Made by a program: the position numbers and the translations under genes. A DNA stretch of 64,000 bases from Melieria omissa (taxonomy: Eukaryota; Arthropoda; Insecta; Diptera; Ulidiidae), in NCBI GenBank assembly GCA_963971225.1, contig OZ020269.1:91780783-91844782 (forward strand). Direction: 5' to 3'. The notes beneath the pieces were generated by a model that saw nothing but the letters and a program-made list of their open reading frames with translations, searched no databases and was not told where the DNA came from. Below, piece after piece: positions 54,902 to 64,000 of this stretch. Position 1 is the first letter of the stretch. Every line of letters starts with the position of its first letter.

Positions 54902-56166
54902 AATGAAATTTTTCAAATTCGTTTGTATTGGAGATAGTCGAAGTTTTGGTCCGATTTGATTGCAATTTTGCACAGAAATTTCTTTACTCATACAGCAATT
55001 GTGCACCAAATTTAAGTACGACCACTCCTTCTATTTTTGTCACTTCGCTATATGAACTCGCAACACTTCTCGCTTGTTGAAAACAAAAAAGTTTGATTAT
55101 TCCTCGTGCCAAAACACTCATAGGGAATGTTTTTTTACATTGATTTAAATTAAAACCCAACAGACAATTTTTAAGTAATTTTATAGATTTCAGTCAAAAT
55201 CGTTTTCCCCCAAAAGATGTTCAGCTTTAACTTTCTAAATACCTTCATTTTATGTTCCCAACTCAAACCTAACCACAGCATGCGGTCCGGCTCCACCGAT
55301 AAGGACAGCTCAGCTCAGCCCAGACAGGCGCTAAAAGCACCATGTGTGAATTACTTCAACAAATTCGCTCTGTGTGCATGTGGATGGCTTATCGGTAAAC
55401 GTCATCAACTGTCCGACTCCTGTGCCACATACGTTTTCGGGGTCACATAAATCTTGTGGTGCCAGTCGGTCACAGTGGGATCTTTTCGACTGCACTTCCT
55501 ACACGTCTGCTGTTGCCACTCCTGTCTCCTCTACACCGCCCAACACTGCATTTTATGTGTCTGCGGCGTTGCTGCAATGCGTACAGGAGTGGTTTAAAAA
55601 ACGCTTTCGGTGCCGCCAGTGCAAATTTATGCAAGCGAGTGAAAGTGTGTGTGTGTTTGTCCACTGGGCGGGACGACGACAGTTAGCGTGACTTGTTAAT
55701 TAGACACTTTGGGGTGTTGCTGTTTGTTGGGTAACTGAACTAAGCGAAGCTGAGCGCAGACTGCAGACAGCCGCAGCCAGACAAGACAAGTTCATTGATT
55801 CATGTAGTGGCGCTTAAAAATTAGCATAGACGATCGAGTGTTTTAATTCCGATCATTCATTCTATTTGTGCAGTCAAGCGCATCTCGAAAACTGGTGCGC
55901 ATAATTGCAGCTTACGTTCAGCGACTAATAACTATGCACATTGATTTTGTTGTGATTTTCAAGAGAGTGTTTGTGTAATATTGGATCGACATGGTGTGTG
56001 TCGGTTATTGACTCGCAAATGATGACGCTTGATCAGGTTATTTTTCGGATTACATCAGTCAACTGTAATTGACTGATCTAGGCAGTTGTTGGAAATGTTG
56101 TCGGCTTTGTTTCACAAGTGGTTAGAAAGAAAGAATTAGTTTAGAGAAAAAGTGACTGAATAATGA
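54902..56166. other. Unassigned intergenic DNA
   Basis: Open frames near 55217-55691 overlap in two frames and lack recognisable domains. The stretch 55250-55690 is GC-richer than its surroundings, but no splice-bounded exon can be argued. Confidence 0.35.
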
Positions 56167-56170
56167 TTAA

Positions 56171-57071
56171 CCCTTTCGCTACAGCTTTTTACTGGAAAAT
56201 GTTAAAGTTCCAATTTCTTCGACTTAACCCTTGTATGGTCATAGTAGCAACGTTCCGTAAAAATTTTTGAAAAAAAAAGTTTTCCTAAATGTGTTTTTTG
56301 GGATGTTGCCATATGGCAACAATTTACTTCAACTGTAATAAAAAAAGGCTTACAAAGGGGTTACAAAACTTTGTGGTACATTAAATCTTCTGTTAGATTA
56401 ATAGATTTTCATGTTTTTATAATTGAATTTTGGTTAGGGGTTTGCACGATTTCATTTAAAAAGTCTTTTGCAAAGTATTCCAAAAAATAGTTCACAGGTT
56501 CTTTTATTTTTGAAGTTGAGTACGTTTGAGTGAAAGTTTTCTCTGGAATAACCTACAAGGTTTCCTTCCAACTAAAATCTCCCATTTTCTTAAGAGCTTC
56601 AGTTTGAGAAATAGTGGAATTTTTCTTGTCAATTTTAGTTTCGTATTAATCTTACCGAAATTAATCTTCTGGCGAGAACGCATTACTTAAGTCTTTCAAA
56701 AGATAGGGTTCTTTTAGCTCCTCTAAATCAAATAAGTCTGAAGTTTATTAAAATTTTTTCGAGCAACAACGATACCAAGTCCAAGCGCAATGAGTTCTCT
56801 TCCATTCAGAGGATCATTTTGTGATCCTACAAGTAATTTGTTGTTGTATTAATTAGTTGAACATAAAAGTTTTGACTAACAAGTGAAAATCCTGAAAACC
56901 TGATTATTTTTTTAATTTTAAGGCTAAACATAAGGTTTTCTTTAATTCAAAATACTGTCAAGACTCCAACTAGTGCTGAAGACCCACAAAATGTTTGGTT
57001 TCTTACACCATAAGGCGCCCAAGAACCCACCAAGTTGCATGTTTCCATATGGCAACAAAATAGCGAGAGGG
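56171..57071. mobile_element. TTAA-flanked piggyBac-like element (901 bp)
   Basis: The left end CCCTTTCGCTACAGC and the right end (complement) CCCTCTCGCTATTTTGTTGC match at 10 of the first 11 positions, flanked by TTAA (56167-56170 and 57072-57075). A second TTAACCCTTGTATGG start occurs inside at 56225, and the motif CCATATGGCAAC is present near both ends. No transposase is recognisable. Confidence 0.65.
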
Positions 57072-57075
57072 TTAA

Positions 57076-59118
57076 AAAGACGAAGACATTTCACAGCATA
57101 CCAGTGGCAAGCTTTATGTAATTACTTAGTTAGCTTCAAGTTAAATTAATGTAAATCCTAACGTGCAAAGCACAAAGAGTACAAAAAGCCACAAGGGAAC
57201 TGCCGAGCCCAAACTACCTTGAAAACTGACAACTTCCCGCCTCCAGCGACCAAGACACATCAAAATAACACGTTAGTCGCAAAAAAACGCAACCAGCAAC
57301 TACTGACCCCCAGGGAGTGGTATTGCGCCGGAGATTTCAAAAAGCCAGCCACACCACAGAGCACATTAGCCTCCATCGTTTGCCAATGACGACCAGCCGA
57401 CTAGACTAACTGGAATTATTTATTGCTCTTTATTGTCATTCTGCGAATTTCTGAATTTGCGAATTTTTATTCTAAAAATTACTATATTTCTTTTGTGCTC
57501 TTTTTTTAGTTTTGGCCACGCCAAATCGTTTGGCAAGCACAGCAATGAATGCGTTAACTATTTTCTGCTGCTACGCTCTGCTGAAGGAGCGAGGGCAAGC
57601 AGGGGCGAGCACAGTAGAATCCGATATGTATTTTTCGTAACGTATTTCTGCTATTTTTATATATTTTGTGCTGCTTTTTGTTATCAATACTGCACTCGTG
57701 CAAGGCGTATTTTGAATACATTAACTTCAGTTGCACCAACACCAGCGCGGCTCGCACAACTACAAACGTTGCCCGATCAAGGAAACAAAAACAAGTCTCA
57801 ACGCAATATGGATGACATGTACGACGAGCGAAACGACTTTGCCGATTTCGAATATGCAAAAAATCACAAGCAACAACAACAATCACAGCAATAGCAAAAT
57901 CGACGATCAACGCTCGTTGGCAGTTTGTCAGTCAAATAAACGAAGCTGAGCAGTGTTCAGCGTTACCGCATCGACCGTTGGGCTCTTGGCTGCACTGTCA
58001 GCACTCAGAACGCTGGCGGTGGCGTGTGTGGATGAACGAACAACAAAAAAATTCAAAATCATTTCAACAGCATGAACGGCAGAAGGAGCAGCAGGGGAAG
58101 GGCGCTCAACTGGTTTTCGACTGCTGTGCTGACTTTTGCGACTACGGGATGGGCAGCAAACCAAGAAGCTGATAATTTGTTGCTGCTGGGCGAACAATGA
58201 AGTCGTCGCTGAAGGTTGGTGGTGCTACACCGTCCATGTTGGCGGTGGTGGTGTAGTTGCTGTTTAATGAAAGAGAGACTTAACATGAAGATACAAAATG
58301 GCTACACAAGAATTGACAGCAGTGCATTGTTTTTCGGTACAAGCACAAACAATTGAAGCCTGAGCAGACCGAAAATGTTGAAAAGCGAAAAGCTACAAGA
58401 AAATGTAATGTAATGAAAATGAAAACAAATTGAACATAATTGTTCGACTCCCTGAAAGGCACATTCACACATGCTCAGAAATGCATTTCACGCGCTCCCC
58501 AGTCGCTGATTGGGTTTGTTCCCAATTTATGCTACATTTTCCAAGCATTAGTAGCAACAATGTAGGCAACAAATTATTTAATAGCTGAAAAGCGCTGCAG
58601 TGGGCAGGTCATAAAGATACCAACAACAAAAAAGCAGCATATAAATCAACAACACACAAGCCCAACAAAGGAATGAGCCAAAGCAAACCGTAAAAGCAGC
58701 CAAGAAACGCCCGAACATACGAGCAGTTAACGGCTTTTGGCTATTGTTGTTTGTAACGCATGGCGGCGTGCCACAACTTGGCAACTGCATCTACAACAAA
58801 TTGGCTTTATGGAAAATGCCTAAATGAATGGGAATAATTTTAAAAGCTGTCGTGAACGAACCCAAGATACCCTAAGAAATTTAATTATCTGGAAAAACCT
58901 TATATAAAATTGCTACATCGGGCCCTGAAAATTGAAGCAAAAGTTCAAATCACACAAGTTTCCTTATAACTCTGCACATTATATCCCAAGTTTTAAATCA
59001 ACACAGCGGTGGGACTATATATTTATCCAAACAGGCCATGCAACTTATGGGATATGTTTTCATAAAATGTGTATTAAGAACCGGTACAGAAAGTTCTGCA
59101 GAACATCAAATTTCTTTT
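57076..59118. other. Unassigned intergenic DNA
   Basis: An open frame at 57433-57894 (153 codons) has two hydrophobic stretches and a Gln-rich end, but no family match or splice context; its last third is CAA-driven. No other structure. Confidence 0.35.
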
Positions 59119-59119
59119 A

Positions 59120-60038
59120 GTGGTGTAATCGTAGGTTTATTGAAATTTTTGTGTTTACTAGATTTGCATTCCTGCTACAGTTTTGGTGGGTTTGCCCAAT
59201 TTTGAAGATTTGTCTTTATCAGAGCCCAAAACCGTTCGATTGGGCGCGATTCACATACTTAATTTTATGATATTTTAACCACTTCTGAGTCACATTGGCG
59301 CTATGTGCTGCAGCCAAATCTGGCCAAAATAACGTTGGACCATTATGTTTATGTAAAAATAACAGTAAATGTTTTTGAAGGCACTCTGTGATATAAATTT
59401 CTGTGATTATTGTGCCCGTGGTGAAGTATGGAGTTGATTTTTTTCTACATTGGCCGATGGTTTGCCAAATCAGAGTTTTTTTTGCCAACATTTGAATGTT
59501 TCTTTCTGAATCAGGAATATCTTCCCCAGGCTGTAAAGAGTAAAATTACTAACCTGTCAAAGTTCTTAGGTCCATTTTCATGTACCATAGGTTTCGTCAC
59601 CATAACCACACACAAATTTTTGCTCGCTAGTTTCATCTCATACAGTTTCCGTGCAAGGGAAATGCTTCTTGCAGACTGTTTTTCGCTACGCTTTGAAACT
59701 TTTTTCTCTTTGTAGGTCTTTATACCATTTCTTTGTTTGATGTGAACAACTTGCACATGTGTAGTTTTGGCTATTTTCGCAATATCTCTTGTCGACATAG
59801 AACGGTTCTTCTCAACTATTGTTACCACCTTCTTCTGCAGAATTTCGTCTGCTGAGCCTCTTGGATGCAAACTTTTTGGCTTATTCTTGACTGAGGGATC
59901 CTGTTGAAATCGCCAAATGGTCCTTTGTGCCGTAGTATACAATGAACCAGCGAGTTTTGCCAACTTTTTGTACCCAATATGTAAATTATTCGTCCACAAG
60001 TACACAATTTGTTTGCGGAGGTCTTCGTTGGAGTTCAT
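59120..60038 (-). pseudogene. Tc1/mariner-type transposase pseudogene
   Basis: From ATG 60038: MNSNEDLRKQIVYLWTNNLH, helix-turn-helix YKKLAKLAGSLYTTAQRTIW, KPKSLHPRGSADEILQKKVV and a second helix-turn-helix NRSMSTRDIAKIAKTTHVQV. A frameshift near the first acidic residue leaves DETY in another frame. The rest reads QPGEDIPDSERNIQ, ECLQKHLLLFLHKHNGPTLF, WPDLAAAHSAN (second Asp) and IERFWALIKTNLQNW (third acidic residue, Glu), then a stop at 59175 or so. The DD..E signature and these motifs fit the IS630/Tc1/mariner group. At least three lesions. Terminal repeats could not be placed. Confidence 0.82.
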
Positions 60039-60195
60039 ATTTGTTGCTTGTACAATTCCTATTGTGTTGATTAATATTATTTTGAAAACTTGAAATATGG
60101 ATGCAAACAAAAGAATTTACTCGAGGTCTACTGAATTTCTAGAAAAATTTGAGAAGCAAGTTGAAAATTTGCAGAACTTTCTGTACCGGTTATTA

Positions 60196-60638
60196 AGGCT
60201 TGATTATACGTAACGAGTAGAGTGAGAAGACAGCAACTCGAACGAGTTCTCGTTTCGTCTAAACGGTAAGGCGAGTTCTTGATTGAGTCAGTGACCGATG
60301 AAAGTGGCGAGAGAGCCACTAGAATCACATTTTGTTTGCTAGGCCGAGCGACCACTACTTTACCGTTATATTTATCTCTTTTCGCAGCGATTCGCGGAAT
60401 CGCTCGTCACATGCGGAATCGCTCGTGACATGCGGTATGCGTCACACACCACTTTTCTCCCGGTTGAGTTTAATTGCGCGAGTTGCTTAGTTCATTTTGT
60501 GCATTGTAAAACCGAACTGACTCGCCGCGTGTCGAAATACGTTTGAACAACTCGTCGCTTTTGCTCGCTATCCCAATTCTTTCGGCCTAGTACCATTTTG
60601 ATGTCTCGTCACTCGACTCGTTACGTGTAATCAAGCCT
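60196..60638. mobile_element. PIF/Harbinger-type MITE, copy 2 (443 bp)
   Basis: Same terminal and internal sequence as 5999-6424, with its own TTA duplication (60193-60195 and 60639-60641). It differs by scattered substitutions and about 17 extra bases (TTTGCTAGGCCGAGCG region, near 60336-60351). Confidence 0.88.
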
Positions 60639-60641
60639 TTA

Positions 60642-63632
60642 CACTAATATAATTGTTATCAACAGCTGAAAACAGTTACAACTTCGAGAAACGATAAGTC
60701 TAGCGTTTCCTAACACGAAATGGAGGACATTTGTAGGGCTGACAATGTAAATCCCATCTTACATTGATGTAAAAGAACAAAGTAGGTGGTGAATAAAAAA
60801 GACAGTAGTGTCTTTTTCTTCGATTAAAAAAACAAAACATATTCAATGCTATTTATGTGCTCTAAATTTTTGTATTTAAAGTCTTTAATTCTCGAAACAA
60901 TAAGCTTAGTTAAAGTAATAAAAAAAAAACAAGCAAGGCTATTTGAGGAGCAACATGAAATTATTGTTTTTAATCATAAACATAATATCATTTTAAAATT
61001 GGTTAGCACTAACCGAAAGTGAAGAAAGTTTGCACTTTTTCCCAACTTATGGTAACGACTACAAAGTTTCAATTCAATTCTCAGTTTACTTAAAATTAAA
61101 GCACAACCAATGCTACGTTTACTCTGCAGGCCTGTAGGGTATTTAAAATCATAATCATAACGAAGCGAAGAAAAGAAATTCAACTTTTTGTGCACTCATA
61201 TGCAGCGGCACTAATCGATTTGACGTGTGCTGCAATATGATGTGGAGTGAAGTGTACACGACGAATATTGTTTCAAACAAAACCATACAAACACACAATG
61301 ACGCGACGCAGACAAATTTGGTTTAAAAAGTTGTAACTTAATGTGGTTTTAATGTTGTAAGCTGGCGGCAACCGTAGCGGCAAATTAAACTACTAACCGC
61401 ACTTACACATTGGCCCAATTATATAGGAGTGATTTTCTTGTTATTGTTGTTGCACGGCTTAGCAACACAAAGCCCAAAGCTTTCTGTGACTTCTACGATT
61501 TTGTGACTTTAATTGCGGAAAAATACGCAATAAATTGGCCCACTATTGTACTTTTCTGAGATTAGTAAGATTTGTGAAATTTATGTGAAATTTCGTCATT
61601 AAATGAAATATATAATTGAACATTGCAGAGAAAAGACAGTGCGCGAGTGAATTTCAGACCACATGACGCCATTTGTAACTGTTCTTCTTTGTCTCGTTGT
61701 GAACGCTGGTTTTCTTATGGTAATGACAAATTAAAGACTTATGTCTGGGATGAATCACAGCCGACGTCTCTTTGCACAATGATTGAAGTGTGCAAAGTTG
61801 GGATGCGTGAGTTGTGGATAATGAAAGCAGAAAACGAGTTCACTTTTGTTGGCCTAAAGGCAACGGTGCACGGGATAGAGTCGTCGTGGTCGTGCAGAGA
61901 AGTCAGGGCAGTGCCACATCCATCTATGAACGTGATCATTATGCGCACGCGTAGATGTTTCGTTTCAATTTCTTACCATTTCCTGACTTTGTGCGCGCAC
62001 GTCAGCGTTTCCACGTTTTATGTTGTGTCGCACGACACAGCTACACAACACTTTACCACGCCTCTCATGTGCCGCGCACACAAATAGGCACTTATGTGCA
62101 CCCAGCACTCGGCCGCTTCCAGCCACTTAACCAGCATTAAAATGTAATGCGATGAAAGTGTACTTGCAAATTGTTTCTCTTTATTTTTACCATTTCTTTG
62201 TGGTCATGCTTTTGCTTTCATGGCTTTGCAACACGAATTGAAATGTTATAGTATCTACTTAAGTTTTCATGTGTGGGCATATTCTTGTGTAATGACTGAA
62301 GGTTTTGCCCTCAAAGCCATTTGTCGTTGTTTAACTTTTGTTGACACAAAAACGCTAAAATTGTTCATTTACCCACAACTTTGACATTGTTGCTTATTGT
62401 GGCGTGCAGTGACCCACGGTTACTGTTTGAAGAAACAAAAATTCGCAAATCGCCTTGAACAAATTGTGAGTGACATTAAAAATAGCAAAAACTGAAATAG
62501 AGGTGAAATGCTTAACTGGAGCAAGTTTAGGTTTTGGGAGTACGTGGGCAACAGAAATTGGCTAATTGCAGTCAAGCGATTTGTGTTGCAGAAAACAGCT
62601 TAAAATGTCGTCAAGGTGGCAGACATGACAGACGTTAAGTATATAGCATTAGCAATAGCATTGGCAACACAATGAAAGTAATAGTTGCAAATTGTGGGAA
62701 ACATTTACGAATAAAGACGTGTGAATTTTTGCAAATTAGGAACAATAAGTATCAAATTTATCTCACAAGTGCTCGATTTTACGTGACTAGGAAATTGCAT
62801 TAGTTTAACTCACTTAAGTTTACGATAGAGTGGCCGAGAGCTGAAGGGACATTAGACGAGCATAATATTCTTCATACACCGCTTGTACCAACAAAAAAAA
62901 CTTCTTTAACAACCATTACATATAAAATTTGGTGTGGTACACAACTTTGTTAAGTGTTTGGATACAAATGGATCGGCATTTAACTTTATAAAGACATTGT
63001 TTCCAAAGCCCCTGAACCTGCAACCTGCAATGGGGGCCCCATTGAGCAATGTTGTAAAGGCAAGAGTACCCATTCTTTTATAGCTGATGTATGCTGGACA
63101 TTATTTGATAACGGTGTGGAATTGCCAAGAGCTAAACGAAAAATATAATGAATACCTTTAATACACAAAATTTTTCTAATTTTTCTATTTATATACAGTG
63201 TACATGTACAGTGACTTATAGTGAAATTTGGCGTTCAACATTTTTTCCCATACACACTAACCCTCAATAATCAAGTTTTGTAGGAGATTTTAGTACCAAT
63301 TTTGATTAAGAACGAAATAAACACTTTAACACATTTTCAGTTTTGGCTTTATTCTGGCGTTCAAGTTAATTTCTGAGCTTTGATGTATTCAGAGACCTAT
63401 AGTAGAATTTTATGGCGAATATTTTCGTGGTACATTGTGTTCTTAAAAAGTCCTGTTTAACAGAACATTTTTGGCATTTTAGAAAAAAAGGGTCAAATTG
63501 ACCCATACAAATAGGAGCTACAGGGTTAAAATGCTCCACAAAAATGTTCTTCGTCGTATTTCACAGCAAATTGCTGAACACATCATATACCTTAAATGTG
63601 AGATTACATGGTTTTCGTATACCGATTCACCA
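60642..63632. other. Unassigned intergenic DNA
   Basis: The open frame 61623-62087 (154 codons) has no recognisable domain. Near 63205 and 63395 two related stretches, GACTTATAGTGAAATTTGGC and GACCTATAGTAGAATTTTAT, suggest an old duplication. Otherwise nothing. Confidence 0.35.
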
Positions 63633-63707
63633 TAAGAATGTGCAAAAAGAGGAAAACTTTGACCCCCTAAAAAAAAATTCAGACGTAAACTTTCAAAACG
63701 CCGATAC
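63633..63707 (+). repeat. Dispersed repeat fragment (copy B of two)
   Basis: Matches 22742-22815: ATGTGCAAAAAGAGGAAAAC, CTTTGACCCCCTAAAAAAA and CAGACGTAAACTTTCAAAAC. The copies diverge on both sides. Confidence 0.65.
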
Positions 63708-64000
63708 ACGCATATTTTTTGTTGGCCCCTTCTACCAGAATCCGTTGTTAGAACCTTGTTATTTAAAAAAAATTTTATTTTGTTGTGCAGTGTTAGTAGA
63801 TATGTCACCAGCCCAAACGGTTTCTCAATTTTGGGTTATAAGAATATTGAAGTTATACTTTTTTAGTGGTCAACTGATCTTAAGACTTGATCTCAATGAA
63901 AACCAGAGTTTAAAACAATAGTTCGAGAACTTATTCTATATTATAAAAACTATTTCTAAATTATGGAATATTCTGAATATGTGCACACTTTCGCTACAGG

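Noticed and set aside
57433..57894. 153-codon open frame with hydrophobic segments
   Set aside because: No recognisable family or splice context, and a repeat-driven C-terminus; a minus-strand frame of 118 codons overlaps it.
61623..62087. 154-codon open frame
   Set aside because: Looks less repetitive than others, but no domain or conserved motif could be recognised, so it was not called as a gene.
63257..63525. Possible TTAA element between CTAACCCT (63257) and AGGGTTAA (63519)
   Set aside because: Only about 7 bp of inverted match and no equal flanks.

Overview
This is nuclear DNA from a higher dipteran insect, in style like a tephritid fruit fly. The grounds are split genes with GT/AG introns, recognisable Drosophila-type genes (an RNF25-like RING ligase and an mrj/DNAJB6-type J-protein), long AT-rich intergenic stretches rich in CAA/CAG runs, and many insect-type DNA transposon remnants. 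The species itself is inference. There are no operons, ribosome binding sites, rRNA genes or CRISPR arrays.

Only two host genes can be supported. At the left edge is the 3' part of an RNF25-like RING-H2 gene (+ strand, two exons, 50-606 and 684-1052). On the minus strand (12421 down to 9338) is a complete mrj/DNAJB6-type DnaJ co-chaperone gene. It has two competing third exons. Both start in the same phase and both encode J-domain helix IV. One ends a short protein of 165 residues; the other leads through two more exons to a canonical 253-residue protein.

The rest (about 50 kb) is gene-poor and serves as a record of class II transposition. 4-6.4 kb: an hAT MITE with perfect 8-bp target duplications, a tRNA-like SINE head and a PIF/Harbinger-type MITE. 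15.4-19.5 kb: a low-complexity T/A tract that received a mariner (itself split by a TTAA-flanked element) and a 1.2 kb Harbinger remnant. 21.4-26.2 kb: a Helitron-like end, a foldback element, and a nested hAT structure that carries an inverted copy of neighbouring DNA. 31 kb: a 167-bp palindromic element. 34-35.6 kb: A/T-only low complexity and a degenerate tandem repeat. 38-57 kb: several TTAA-flanked piggyBac-like elements, a degenerate piggyBac with a TTAG duplication, two mariner pseudogenes, a SINE and an internally deleted Tc1/mariner element sitting in an older dispersed repeat. 59-60.6 kb: a Tc1-like pseudogene followed by a second copy of the Harbinger-type MITE.

The most interesting biological signal is the pair of alternative mrj exons, which look like an ancient exon duplication that swaps helix IV and the whole client-binding half of the chaperone. 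The most interesting genome-evolution signals are the exact empty sites of nested insertions and the number of distinct TTAA-targeting elements. Several regions of 2-5 kb hold nothing I can name, and they are listed as such.
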